NCBI GenBank assembly: GCA_902475285.1
Contig: CABRZA010000037.1
Coordinates: 1-17,508, forward strand
Direction: 5' to 3'
DNA: 17,508 nucleotides
Origin: an uncultured Porphyromonadaceae bacterium
GTDB lineage: Bacteria > Bacteroidota > Bacteroidia > Bacteroidales > Muribaculaceae
Shown piece after piece: positions 6,801-15,400 of the stretch. The notes beneath the pieces are model-generated. The model searched no databases. It was given only the letters and a program-made list of their open reading frames with translations, and was not told the origin of the DNA. Position 1 is the stretch's first letter. Each line of letters begins with the position of its first letter. The translations under genes were made by a program, and so were the position numbers.

Positions 6801-8417
6801 GAAGAGGTTGATCACGTCGGCGGCGAGGTTGGTCTCGCCGGTTACGGGGGCTATGGAGCACGGCAGGCCGAAGGGCTGGCGGCCGACGTAGGCGTTCGAC
6901 GAGGCGCGGGGGCTAACTGCGTCGCCTATCATGGCCTCTACCTGTGCCACATGGGCAACGGGACCGTAGGTCGGAAGGGTCACGGCGAGTTCGGTGTCGC
7001 TCACGGGGCTGCCAGCGGCGAGCTTGCCGTCGATGTATACGTTGTATTTGAGCTTCGAGGCGTCGACGGCACCGCCGGTAGCGCCTTTCGAGGCGGTCCA
7101 TGTCACCTTGTCGGCGCTGAGAACCACGTCGGTGGGTGCGGCGGGAGCGTCAAAGCCGGTGTAGACGCGCACCGTGGTGGCCGGACCCACCAGGGTCTTG
7201 CCGCCAACTGTCTGGCAGGCGCTCACCATAAGGGTATGGTTGCCGGCCTCCAGGGTGAGGGGAACGGTTACGGTGGCGCCGGGCTGGCCGCTCACGCTTT
7301 CGCTGAGCACGGTCTTGCCCTCGCTCACGCGCACGGTGAGAGTGCCCGTAAGTGCCGCACCCGAAACGGCGGTGGCCGGAAGACCCACGCTGATGCTGCC
7401 CGTGAGCGAGCCCGAGGCGAAGTCGGCGCTGGCCGAGGTCAGTGCGCCGGGAGCGGCCGGGTCGGCGGTGGTGTCGGTGCATGTCAGCACGAGCCACTGC
7501 GAGTCGTCGCCCAGCGACGTGATGGCCGTGGTGGCGCAGCTGAGGGGGTCGATGGAGTAGAAGCCGGTGGCGGCGTCGGTCTCGATGAGGGCCACGAACT
7601 TTTCGTCGAGCGGGCTGTAGGTCATCGAGCCGGTGTAGCCGTACTCGTCGTTGAGCCCGAGGCTCGTCTCGCCTATGGGGCGGAAACGGCCCTGTTCGGC
7701 GTTGTAGCGCTCAAGTGTGGCGTACTCGCCTATGATGTAGATGCCGCCGTTGCGTGGATGCCACGCCATGGCCATGGGGTAGGGCGTGCTCGACGGAAGT
7801 GTCGACACCTCGGTGAAGGTCTCGGTGGCCGGGTTGAACTTCTGCATCGAGTAGGCGTTGGCGTTGTCCTTCTGGCCGCATATCATGTAGGCCACGCCCT
7901 CGTCGGCATTGTAGGCCGCTGCGTAGACCACATGGTAGAAGTCTTCGAAGAGGCTGTAGCTCTCGCGCGAGAGCTGGGCGCCGGTGTTGGCGTCGTATTT
8001 GGTGAGCCATATGCCCTGAAGGCCCCCCGAGGTCGACGACTGGCGGTAGAAGGCATAGAGAATGTCGTCGGCTATGAAGCCCGCGTTGAGCACCACGCCG
8101 TCGCCCGAGGTCCAGATGGCCGTCTTGCGGCCCGTATGGTCGAAAGAATAGAGGCCCGCGCTGGCCTGGGGGTAGGTCATGACACCTTGGAATGTGCCTT
8201 TGAGTGTACCCAGCGAACGCTGCGGGGCCGAGCGGTGGAGGCGTATGGTGCTTCCGGGAAGCGCGCCGGCCTTGATACGAACCTTTGCGTCGGCGGTTGT
8301 CATCTTGGCCGTGGGGGCCGTGATGTATTCACCCGCGTCCTGACGCAACAGCTGTGCCTCGACGCCGAGCCATATGCCGGCGGTCAGAAGCAAGAGCGTT
8401 AGAAGTAGTCTTTTCAT
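3897..8417 (-). CDS. Large secreted modular protein, choice-of-anchor-J-like modules, T9SS-like C-terminus
   Basis: This 1506-residue protein starts with a clear signal peptide (MKRLLLTLLLL..., likely cut after VEA, residue 21). Residues about 75-300 look like repeated beta-propeller strands (YSFD, YDANTG, FNPATE, YNAEQG units). Fn3-like segments follow near 330-420 and 425-510. Choice-of-anchor-J or cleaved-adhesin-like beta modules lie near 516-680, 886-1042 and 1216-1370; the first and third share an NDWLV motif, and the middle one is the weakest. The last 60 residues have the type A sorting-domain pattern: AAVYTPDGRMI, then LGAGIYIV, ending in basic/hydrophobic VVVE. It is probably exported through the outer membrane to the surface or medium and may bind glycans or proteins; no catalytic motif was seen. 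The GC-rich gene has its own promoter and terminators. Function is unknown. Confidence 0.88.
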   Translation of the reverse strand: MKRLLLTLLLLTAGIWLGVEAQLLRQDAGEYITAPTAKMTTADAKVRIKAGALPGSTIRLHRSAPQRSLGTLKGTFQGVMTYPQASAGLYSFDHTGRKTAIWTSGDGVVLNAGFIADDILYAFYRQSSTSGGLQGIWLTKYDANTGAQLSRESYSLFEDFYHVVYAAAYNADEGVAYMICGQKDNANAYSMQKFNPATETFTEVSTLPSSTPYPMAMAWHPRNGGIYIIGEYATLERYNAEQGRFRPIGETSLGLNDEYGYTGSMTYSPLDEKFVALIETDAATGFYSIDPLSCATTAITSLGDDSQWLVLTCTDTTADPAAPGALTSASADFASGSLTGSISVGLPATAVSGAALTGTLTVRVSEGKTVLSESVSGQPGATVTVPLTLEAGNHTLMVSACQTVGGKTLVGPATTVRVYTGFDAPAAPTDVVLSADKVTWTASKGATGGAVDASKLKYNVYIDGKLAAGSPVSDTELAVTLPTYGPVAHVAQVEAMIGDAVSPRASSNAYVGRQPFGLPCSIAPVTGETNLAADVINLFTSLDVNNDKRMWIYDEQKEQTGGFYYLCHSENQANDWLVLPQMKFPRAGYYRLSMEVSAGYQGYFADTESFEIGFGKEAHAPSLTVISEVTTLEPKKAFEPYELIFQVNEPGDYYIGIHCVTEANHYRLYARNFLVEAAGAAATPAAAGDLYLTPADKGALSITATFTFPTVDTEGKTLDAGAPLTATVTCGDNTETVTGIPGQKTSVTIGAVQGTNTVAVRIAGADGTPGPAASAETFAGVSVPGTVDLTKSISADNLTLTLSWKMNTVAPGGGYVDPATCTYTIMRRTNSGDWSAVAKTEAGATSWQYSVAAGTAQNTYVFGVSAENAAGMAENFTYVDAVLGTLNALPMKEVYRSQGETVINNYDPIQIQNIAEQYCSWSFVDPSQVDNAEGNDTETALMAYYQGYGQVTFPRFSTEGVDNVRISVSMLHGTMSSTEVVIAAVTPDDPFIPIETIDLSEGEGWQKTTVTLPVAALGKGWAGLALRCFNPTQFHHFMVDGYTIEAFNGTGLNIEALSAPTKLRLGRTATISATVANYSSQPQALPAFNAVFVAENGTKLAMPLAGDYTSVQVPRGDKMQIEFELTPYAEHLGYGRATVAIADASMVDQNASATARINVVKGYTPVITDLTATETAGEHKLDWSHLVLADNVTEGAEDLSIWERGEQLGDFRNLDYDVQMTYVIGEFTYPGKYEPKAFEVFAGSEFTGVASVGDLLQAYDGDQYFIVFSPDSRATSPGNDWLVSPRIAGGSEVSFMIKAPDTTYGDEEIELLYSTTHDDTSAFTKLTTFTAQSGKWIECKATLPEGATYFALHYAGFDRFCLMVDNIVFTPYELGGTVTGYKVYANGKEIGSTAENSFTVSAPEASAVYYVVPQISVGGTTVAGTRSNAVSAGQSGVDAIAGTGSIKAVAGGVEITGFEGLSAAVYTPDGRMIASEASLPASKRIALGAGIYIVSAGNVTAKVVVE

Positions 8418-8515
8418 TGATTGTAATTATTTAATATAGCAAAATTGTTTGCAGGAAATGGAATAAAGAGGCATGTCGGCGGCACTTTGGTGCGTGCCGT
8501 GGGGAAAATGCATCG

Positions 8516-8547
8516 CAAAAGTATATAAAAATTGCCAAAATCGCAAC
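8516..8547 (-). promoter_or_regulatory. Bacteroidetes-type promoter for the large secreted-protein gene
   Basis: On the minus strand TACTTTTG (8516-8523) matches the -7 consensus TAnnTTTG, with GTTG (8544-8547) 20 bases upstream in place of TTTG at -33. It would give a 5' leader of roughly 90 bases before the ATG at 8417. A small 6-bp hairpin (8480-8485/8494-8499) lies in that leader. Confidence 0.5.
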
Positions 8548-8575
8548 TTCATGCCCGCTTTTTGGCGCTTCTATG

Positions 8576-8611
8576 GACAAAAAAGCCGAAAGCGGCAATG
8601 CGCTTCCGGCT
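8576..8611 (-). terminator. Intrinsic terminator of the beta-barrel gene
   Basis: Arms 8584-8594 and 8601-8611 pair with one A-C mismatch around a six-base loop. On the minus strand a T-run follows (TTTTTTGTCC). It lies downstream of the beta-barrel stop at 8674-8676 and upstream of the promoter of the next gene. A second small hairpin (8651-8656/8661-8666, CCGGAG stem) sits between the stop and this terminator, without a T-run. Confidence 0.75.
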
Positions 8612-8673
8612 AATAAGGATTTAAAACGGTTTAAAAGCGGTATTAGTGTTCCGGAGTCTGCTCCGGTGTTTGT

Positions 8674-9309
8674 TCAGAAGAAGTAGGCCACGCGCACGGT
8701 CCAGCAGCGGTTCTGCGCGCTGAGGTTGTCGAGCTTGCGGGTCTTGATGATGTAGGTCATGCCCCAGGTGTACTGAACCGAGAGCTGCCAGCGTTTGAGG
8801 AGCTCCACGCCGCCGCCCGCGGTCAGACCGAGGTCGGCACCCGCGTAGGTGAAGGGGTTGGGCACGCCTTCGTTGCCCTTTATCTTGTTGTGCCCCACGG
8901 CTATGGAGAAGTCCGGACCGCCGTATACGAAGGGTGCCAGTATATCCTCGAAGCCGTTCATGCGCGTCCATTTGAAGCGCAGGTGCAGCGGTATGTCGAG
9001 GGTGTGCACGGTGGCCGTGCAGTTGCGGAAGCCGTCGGCGGCCCATATTTTGCGCTCGCCGATGTCGGTCTTCGAGCCGATCATGTTGTAGAGAAGGCCG
9101 AAGTCCATGCCGAAGCCTATGCCCGGAAACATGAGCTCGCCCATTACGCCGGCCTGTACGCCCACGGTGTTCCCCGTGGCGAAGAGGTCCTGCTTGAATT
9201 TCAGGTCGCTGATGTTGACGCCAACGACAGGCGCGTAGCGGAATTGGGCCGCAGCGCCCACGCTGAGCATCACGAGCGCTGCTATGACAAGTGATAGTCG
9301 TCGGGACAT
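8674..9309 (-). CDS. Outer-membrane beta-barrel protein, PorT-like family
   Basis: This 211-residue protein has a signal peptide (residues 1-21, ending AAA before Q22). The mature chain is a series of short amphipathic strands with Gly/aromatic alternation, for example GFGMDFGLLYNM, LDIPLHLRFKW, PFVYGGPDFSIAVG and WQLSVQYTWGMTYII. It ends in Phe, a common last residue of outer-membrane barrels. This is the pattern of the 'outer membrane beta-barrel / PorT' family common in Bacteroidetes, about eight to ten strands. The cargo or partner of this protein is unknown, and I do not claim it is PorT itself. It has its own promoter immediately upstream and a terminator downstream, so it is likely a single-gene unit. 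Its neighbour downstream on the same strand is the large secreted protein. Confidence 0.87.
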   Translation of the reverse strand: MSRRLSLVIAALVMLSVGAAAQFRYAPVVGVNISDLKFKQDLFATGNTVGVQAGVMGELMFPGIGFGMDFGLLYNMIGSKTDIGERKIWAADGFRNCTATVHTLDIPLHLRFKWTRMNGFEDILAPFVYGGPDFSIAVGHNKIKGNEGVPNPFTYAGADLGLTAGGGVELLKRWQLSVQYTWGMTYIIKTRKLDNLSAQNRCWTVRVAYFF

Positions 9310-9330
9310 AGTGTTGTGATTTTATCAGGG

Positions 9331-9364
9331 CAAAGTTACGCCAAATAATTAACATTTGGCCAAC
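9331..9364 (-). promoter_or_regulatory. Promoter of the beta-barrel gene
   Basis: On the minus strand TAACTTTG (9331-9338) fits TAnnTTTG exactly, and GTTG (9361-9364) lies 22 bases upstream as a slightly distant -33 element. Transcription would begin about 15 bases before the ATG at 9309. The spacer between the two elements is almost wholly occupied by an inverted repeat. Confidence 0.5.
9340..9360. repeat. Inverted repeat in promoter spacer, possible operator
   Basis: GCCAAAT (9340-9346) and ATTTGGC (9354-9360) are perfect inverted copies seven bases apart, lying exactly between the -33 and -7 elements. A dimeric regulator could bind here and control the beta-barrel gene. It could instead form an RNA hairpin at the end of the upstream operon, but there is no T-run to make it a terminator. 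Confidence 0.45.
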
Positions 9365-9381
9365 TCTTAACGCTTTTTAAG

Positions 9382-10470
9382 TCAATTGGCGCTTTCGAGG
9401 GGCGTGAGCGATATCAAAGCGCCGGTTTCGGGCGAGAATACGGCGCCGTAGGGGGCCTTCTTGTCGGTGAAGAGCGCCGGATTGAGGCCGAACACCACGC
9501 CGAGCTGTGCAACTTCGAAGTTCTCGCTGGCCACGGTGCTGCCGTCGGCCGATACCGACACCTGCGCGCGGCCCGGTATGCGGTAGGCCACGCCGCCCTT
9601 GGGGAAGGTCTTCACCTGGCCTTTTTCGTCGACGGGCAGCGACCCCTTTTCGAGTACGCGGAAGTCGAGCGTCACGGGCGACCCGGCGAGGTTGTCGGGC
9701 TCGAGCAGGCCGTCGACGGCCGACAGGCGCGCTATCACGCGGCCCGTGATGTCGGTGCTGTCGGGCACCACGGTGTAGCGGCGCACCACGGTGCGGGTGC
9801 TCGTGGTGCCGGCAAACATGGCGGTGAGCGCAGCCTCCTGGGCGGCGATGTTGTCGAGCACGAGCTTCATGGCCGCGCCGTCGGCGGGAGGATTGTCGGC
9901 CTGGCCCGACATGAGGTCGGAGCGCATCTCGCGGAGTTCGAATATGCGCTGTGCCGCCAGCTCGGCCTTCTTCGATACGGATGCCGAGCGGGCCATGTCC
10001 TGTGTCACGGCCTGGCGGGCGGCGTCGCCCTCGAGCGGCGTGGGTGAGGCGGGGCGTTCGGCGGGAACGGCAGGGGCGGTGGATTCTGGTGCTTCGTCGA
10101 AGTTGAGAGCCAGAATCACATCGTTGCCGTCGAGGAGCACCGACGCCGTTTGCCCGGGCTTGAACTGCGCCAGCCAGCGGCTCTCGGGGTCGGGTATGCC
10201 GCGCGGCACCATGGTGACCGAGGCCAGGCGCGCCGAACGGCTGTCGGCGGTGATGGCGTCGGTGATGCCCAGGTGGCGGCGGGCGTAGTTGTAGAACTCG
10301 CCGGGGTGCTTTTCGGTGAGCTCGGCCTCGAGGTAAATGTCGATTGCCGTGGCGGGCAGGGTGTACACAAGGCCGTATTCGTTGGCTTTGCCGGCCGAAA
10401 GCTTCGTGGTAGTCTGCGCCGCCAGTGGCTGGCAGGCGGCAAGGGCCAGGAGTAGGAGGAGCTTTTTCAT
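9382..10470 (-). CDS. DUF4831 family exported protein
   Basis: This 362-residue protein has a signal peptide (MKKLLLLLALAACQPLAAQ). A LAAC lipobox-like site is present with Cys at residue 13, so it may instead be a lipoprotein. The chain closely follows the DUF4831 family of Bacteroidetes: an early GLVYTLPATAIDIYLEAEL segment, a helical centre with AAQRIFELREMRSDLMSG and DGAAMKLVLDNIAAQE, then a beta-rich end with GGVAYRIPG and KAPYGAVFSPETGAL. Function is unknown. The ATG at 10468-10470 overlaps the nnr stop in an ATGA, so it is the last gene of the dnaE-trxA-nnr operon. The reading frame stays open far upstream inside nnr, but the signal peptide and the overlap fix the start. Confidence 0.9.
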   Translation of the reverse strand: MKKLLLLLALAACQPLAAQTTTKLSAGKANEYGLVYTLPATAIDIYLEAELTEKHPGEFYNYARRHLGITDAITADSRSARLASVTMVPRGIPDPESRWLAQFKPGQTASVLLDGNDVILALNFDEAPESTAPAVPAERPASPTPLEGDAARQAVTQDMARSASVSKKAELAAQRIFELREMRSDLMSGQADNPPADGAAMKLVLDNIAAQEAALTAMFAGTTSTRTVVRRYTVVPDSTDITGRVIARLSAVDGLLEPDNLAGSPVTLDFRVLEKGSLPVDEKGQVKTFPKGGVAYRIPGRAQVSVSADGSTVASENFEVAQLGVVFGLNPALFTDKKAPYGAVFSPETGALISLTPLESAN

Positions 10471-12071
10471 TGCTGTGCTTTGGGGTAAAGTATGGTCTGT
10501 ATTGCCGGGCCCACGGCCTCGGCGATGTCGTCGGCTGTGGTGCCGAAGATGCCGTAGGTGCGCGCGGCTATGCGTCCGGCCACGCCGTGGATGTAGACGG
10601 CCACGGCGGCGGCGAGCTCGGGGGCGAGTTTCTGCGCCAGGATGCCGGCGGTGATGCCCGTGAGCACGTCGCCGCTGCCGGCGGTGGCAAGGGCCTCGGT
10701 GCCAGAGGTGTTCACCAGCAGCGAGCCGTCGGGCCACACGGTGATGGTCTTGTAGCCTTTGAGGACGATGACTATGCCGTAGCGGTGAGCCATCTCTATG
10801 GCTGCGAGGGTGCGCGTGCCGTGGGTGTTGCTCGGCCCGAAGAGGCGGTCGAACTCTCCGGCGTGCGGCGTGATTATGGAGCGTGCCGGTATGTAGTCGA
10901 GCATGCGCGGGTGCGAGGCTATGATGTTGAGGGCGTCGGCGTCGAGCACCACGGGGTGTTGCGCCGCACGCGCGGCCTTGAGGTATACTTCGAGCCCTAT
11001 GGCCGTCTCTTCGCCGCGGCCTATGCCCGGGCCTATGGCCACGGCGTCGGCATGGATGCCGTTGTCGAAGTCGTATATCATGGTGTCGGCGCCGTCGCTG
11101 ACGAACATTGCCGAGGGCACCGAGGTCTGGAGCACCATGTAGGCGCAGCGCGGGCCGTGGCATGTGACGCGTCCGCAGCCCGAGCGCGTGGCGGCCTTGG
11201 TGGCCAGCACGGCGGCACCGCACATGCCGTAGGAGCCGGCGTAGACGAGCACGTCGCCGAGGTCGGCCTTCGACACCGTGGCCGCCCTCTTGGGCAGCAC
11301 GGCGCGCACTCCGGCAGCGTCGAGCATGCGCGAGGTGCAGCGTGTGGTTCGCAGCGCCTCGGGGTCGAACTGTGCCGGGAGCACCTTCCACTGCCCCACG
11401 AGCTCCACGTTCTCGGGCATGAAGAATGCCAGCGTGGGGCCTATGAGGGCCAGGGTGAGGGTGGCGTGGACGATGTTGCAGTTCACCATGCCCACGCTGA
11501 GGTCGGTGGTCATGCCCGAGGGCAGGTCGAGGGCCACCACGCGCACGCCCGACTCGTTGATGTGCCGGGCCACGGCCTGGTAGCCGCCGCGCAGGGGCTT
11601 GCGGTACTCGCTGCCGAAGATGCCGTCGACCACGATGGTGTTGCGGGCGTTGAGGTAGGGCATGGTGAAGCAGTCGGGCCCGGGGTTGATGACCTCGGTG
11701 AGGTATGCTGCGCCGGCGCTCTCCACAAAGCGGTCGCGGGCGGCGCGGGTGTCGGCGGTGAGCATGTCGCCGCCGATGTTGAAGAGCACCACCGTGGCCG
11801 GGCATCCGGCACGGTGGAGCTCGGTGGCTGTGTCGAGGGCGTAGGCGCCGCAGAGGCCGTCGCCGGCGAAGACGAGCACCTTGGCGTCGCTGTCGCCGCG
11901 GAACTGCATCACCTCGTGGGCTGCCAGGCGTCCTACATTCTGGATGAATGCCGAGCGGCGCTCCATGTGCCAGTCGCGCATGCCGGGGGTCATCTGTTCG
12001 ATTTCGTCGAGATTTCCTATGGTGGCGGCTGTGATGCGCTGGATGTCGTCGGGTGTGTATATTTTCTTCAT
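10467..12071 (-). CDS. nnr: Bifunctional NAD(P)HX epimerase/ADP-dependent dehydratase, epimerase site degenerate
   Basis: Nnr repairs hydrated NADH and NADPH: the N-terminal YjeF_N domain interconverts R and S forms, and the C-terminal ribokinase-like domain dehydrates the S form using ADP. At 534 residues it has both parts. The dehydratase half (about 255-530) looks intact: GSYGMCGAAVLA at 279-290, AIGPGIG at 345-351, VLDADALN at 375-382, TPHAGEFDRL at 401-410, VLKG at 436-439 and AGSGDVLTG at 464-472 with the catalytic Asp468. In the epimerase half the expected GPGNNGGD signature reads GDGLCGAY (70-77), so NNGGD is replaced by LCGAY. VVDGIFG (147-153) and LPSGM (183-187) are kept. Epimerase activity is therefore doubtful. 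It lies 40 bases after trxA and overlaps the DUF4831 gene by four. Confidence 0.93.
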   Translation of the reverse strand: MKKIYTPDDIQRITAATIGNLDEIEQMTPGMRDWHMERRSAFIQNVGRLAAHEVMQFRGDSDAKVLVFAGDGLCGAYALDTATELHRAGCPATVVLFNIGGDMLTADTRAARDRFVESAGAAYLTEVINPGPDCFTMPYLNARNTIVVDGIFGSEYRKPLRGGYQAVARHINESGVRVVALDLPSGMTTDLSVGMVNCNIVHATLTLALIGPTLAFFMPENVELVGQWKVLPAQFDPEALRTTRCTSRMLDAAGVRAVLPKRAATVSKADLGDVLVYAGSYGMCGAAVLATKAATRSGCGRVTCHGPRCAYMVLQTSVPSAMFVSDGADTMIYDFDNGIHADAVAIGPGIGRGEETAIGLEVYLKAARAAQHPVVLDADALNIIASHPRMLDYIPARSIITPHAGEFDRLFGPSNTHGTRTLAAIEMAHRYGIVIVLKGYKTITVWPDGSLLVNTSGTEALATAGSGDVLTGITAGILAQKLAPELAAAVAVYIHGVAGRIAARTYGIFGTTADDIAEAVGPAIQTILYPKAQQ

Positions 12072-12111
12072 CGCGGCAGGTTGTGAGGGGAGAGGGGTCG
12101 GGGTGGGGTTA

Positions 12112-12429
12112 TCAGAGTGCGAGGAGTTCGTCGAGCTTGGCGCGGAGGTTTTCGGCCTTCTGGCCGCCTATGAGGCGGATGTCGGTGCGCTTGCCGTCCT
12201 TGAAGAAGAGGATGGTGGGCAGCGAGCGTATGCCGCACTCGGTGGCGAAGTCGGTCTCGTCGTCGCAGTTGTACTTGCCAACGAGAACGCGGCCTTCGTA
12301 TTCCTTTGCGAGTTCGTCGACGATGGGTGCCATTGCGCGGCACGGACCGCACCATGTGGCCCAGAAGTCGACGGCCACAGGTTGGCCGGAGGCGATGATT
12401 TCTTTGATGTTTGAGTCTGTAAATTCCAT
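12112..12429 (-). CDS. trxA: Thioredoxin
   Basis: This 105-residue cytoplasmic protein is a standard thioredoxin, a disulfide reductant for enzymes such as ribonucleotide reductase. The active site WCGPC is at 26-30 with DFWATWCGPC in full family form, the buried Asp is at 21, and the cis-proline follows in SLPT (Pro71). There is no signal peptide, so it is not one of the exported Bacteroidetes thioredoxins. It lies 29 bases after dnaE and 40 before nnr on the same strand and is probably cotranscribed with both. Confidence 0.96.
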   Translation of the reverse strand: MEFTDSNIKEIIASGQPVAVDFWATWCGPCRAMAPIVDELAKEYEGRVLVGKYNCDDETDFATECGIRSLPTILFFKDGKRTDIRLIGGQKAENLRAKLDELLAL

Positions 12430-12458
12430 AGTTGCAGCTATTTAGTTTCAGGATGATG

Positions 12459-15400
12459 TCAATTCACGGCTTTGCGCTCAACGGAGTAGGCTATCGACTG
12501 CTCGTCGAGCGATTTGAGGAATTCCCTCGACAGGAGTACTTTGAGGGGTGTGGAGAGCTGCACCTTGCGACCGTGCTCGGGCACCACCACGCTTATGCCC
12601 AGGGGCACGGTGTTGGGCTCGCCCTTGTCGGCGTGGGCCGGTATGGCGGCTTCTTCGAGCACGGAGTGGAGGAGCGTGGCCTGCCCGGGCTCGATGGTGA
12701 TGCTGAGTCCGTCGATGAGCTTGCCGCGCATGGAGTCGAGCGGACGCATGCTCTCGAGGTTGAAGCGCAGGTTCTCCTGGCCGGTGCGGCGGTTGCGCAC
12801 CATGCGGAAGGTGCCCGACACCCACACCATGCGGCCGGGGTGGCAGAGGCTTTCGAACTGGGCCCGTTTGCTGTCGAAGAGCGTCACTTCGGCGGTGGCG
12901 GTGTAGTCCTCGATTTTGAGGATTGTCATGGTGCTCTCGCCGAAGGTTTTCTCCTCGACTTCGGCCACTACGCCGGCGAAGCTCACCATGGTGCCCTGGG
13001 GTGTTGGGGTGTCGATTTCGTTCTTCTCGGCGCAGGTGAGGGTCACGCCGTGGTTCACCTCGAGCCAGTAGGGGTCGAGGGGATGGGCCGAGAGGTACAT
13101 GCCCACCAGCTCGCGCTCCTTGTTGAGGCGCACCATGTTGTCCCACGAGGGCATGGAGGGTATCTTGGGGCGCGAGGAGTTGATGATTTCTTCGTCGTCG
13201 AAGCCGAAGAGCGACACTTCGTTCTGCCGGGCCTCGTTCTGGTGGTTGGCGCCGTAGCGGAGGAGGAGCTCAGCGGTTGTCTCGCCGCGCTTGCCCACCT
13301 CGGCGCTGAGGTCCTCGCGCTTGATGCCGCGGAAGCAGTCGAAGGCTCCGGCCAGGGCGAGGTTGTCGAACACACGGCGGTTGATGCTCTTGGCGGGCAC
13401 GCGCTCCACGAAGTCGTAGATGTCGGCGAAGGGTCCGCCGGCGGTGCGGGCGTCGATGATGGCGCGCACCACGTCGCCGCCTATACCCTTGATGGCCGAC
13501 AGGCCGAAGCGTATGACGCCCTGCGAGGGCACGCTGAACGAGCTGAGCGACTCGTTGATGTCGGGGCCCTTTACGTCGAGGCCCATGGCGCGGCACTCGT
13601 CCATATAGAACGAGAGCTTGGCGATATCGTTGAGGTTTCGGCTGAGCACGGCGGCCATGAACTCGGCGGGATAGTTGGCCTTGAGCCAACCGGTCTGGAA
13701 AGCCACCCAGCTGTAGCATGTGGCGTGGCTCTTGTTGAAGGCGTAGGAGGCGAACTTCTCCCACTCCGACCATATCTTTTCGAGCACCTTGGCGCTGTGG
13801 CCGCGTTCCTGGCCGCCGGCGAGGAACTTGCCTTTGAGCTCGTCCATCTTCTCTTTGAGCTTCTTGCCCATGGCCTTGCGCAGGGTGTCGCTCTGGCCGC
13901 GGGTGAAGCCGGCCAGGAGGCGCGACAGAAGCATGACCTGCTCCTGGTATACGGTGATGCCGTAGGTGTCTTTGAGATAGGTCTCCATCTCGGGGATGTC
14001 GTACTCTATCTTCGAGAGGCCGTGCTTGCGGCGGATGAACTCGGGGATGTTGTCCATAGGGCCCGGGCGGTAGAGGGCGTTCATGGCTATGAGGTCTTCG
14101 AAGACGCTGGGCTGGAGCTCGCGCAGGTAGCGCTGCATGCCGGGGCTTTCAAACTGGAACGTGCCCACCGTGGCGCCGCGGGAGTAGAGTTCGTAGGTCT
14201 TGGGGTCGTCGATGGGTATGTTGTCGATGTCGACGTCGATGCCCTGGCTCTGCTTGATGTTGGCCACGGCGTCGCGGATGATGGAGAGAGTTTTGAGGCC
14301 GAGGAAGTCCATCTTTATCAGGCCGGTGTCCTCGATTACGCGGCCCTCGTACTGGGTGACGAGGATACGGTCGCCGTTCTTGTCGGTGGCGGTGCTGACG
14401 GGCACCCAGTCGGTTACGTCGTCGCGGCAGATTATCACGCCGCAGGCGTGCACGCCGGTGTTGCGCACGTTGCCCTCGAGCATCTCGGCGAAGGTCATGA
14501 GCTCGCGCACCTGCGGGTCGGCGTCCATGCGCTCGCGGAACGACGGCACGAAGTTCACGCAGTTGTGCACCGTGGCTGGGAGTTCCTTTTCCTTGTTCTC
14601 GTCCTCGGGGTCGATGGGCATGTGCCGGGGCACGAGCTTGGTGAGCTCGTTGGCGGTGGCTATGGGGAGGTTCATCACTCGCGCCACGTCCTTGATGGCC
14701 GACTTGGCGGCCATGGTGCCGTAGGTGATGATGTGTGCCACGTTGGGGGCTCCGTAGCGCTCGGTCACATAGTTGAGCACCGTCTCGCGGCCGTCGTCGT
14801 CGAAGTCGACGTCGATATCGGGGAGGGAGATACGGTCGGGGTTGAGGAAGCGTTCGAAAAGGAGGTCGTAGCGTATGGGGTCGACCTGTGTGATTCCGAG
14901 GCAGTAGGCCACAACGGAGCCGGCGGCCGAACCGCGGCCCGGGCCTATGCTCACGCCCATCTGACGGCCTACGCGGATGAAGTCTTCCACGATGAGGAAG
15001 TAGCCCGGGAAGCCCATGGTCTTCATGATGTGGAGCTCGAAGCGTATTCGCTCGTCGATTTCGGGGGGCAGGGGTGTGCCGTAGCGGCGCGCGGCGCCCT
15101 CATAGGCTATCTTTGCGAGATAGTCGGCCTCGAACTTTATGCGGTAGAGCTTTTCGTAGCCGCCGAGCTTCTTGATTTTTGCCTCGGCGTCTTCCTGCGA
15201 GAGGACGACGTTGCCGTTCTCGTCGCGCGTGAATTCGTCGAAAAGCTCCTGCTCGGTGATGCGGCTGCGGTACTCCTCCTCGCTGCCGAACTCGGCGGGT
15301 ATGGCGAAGTTGGGCATGATGGGAGCATGGTCGATGCTGTACTCCTCGACCTTGGCGGCTATTTCAAGGGTGTTTTCGAGAGCTTCGGGAAGGTCGGCGA

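Noticed and set aside
3756..8402. Open frame of 1548 codons on the + strand
   Set aside because: It lies exactly opposite the 1506-residue secreted protein, which has a signal peptide, modules and a sorting end. The + frame gives a low-complexity Gly/Ala/Val/His/Arg-rich product without domains, as expected from GC-rich antisense sequence with few stop codons.
9382..11805. 807-codon minus-strand frame covering the DUF4831 gene and extending into nnr
   Set aside because: Only the last 362 codons have a signal peptide and family sequence. The upstream part is Arg/His/Pro-rich shadow of nnr in another frame.
10425..12086. Open frame of 553 codons on the + strand
   Set aside because: It is the antisense shadow of nnr, with the same biased composition and no recognisable domain.
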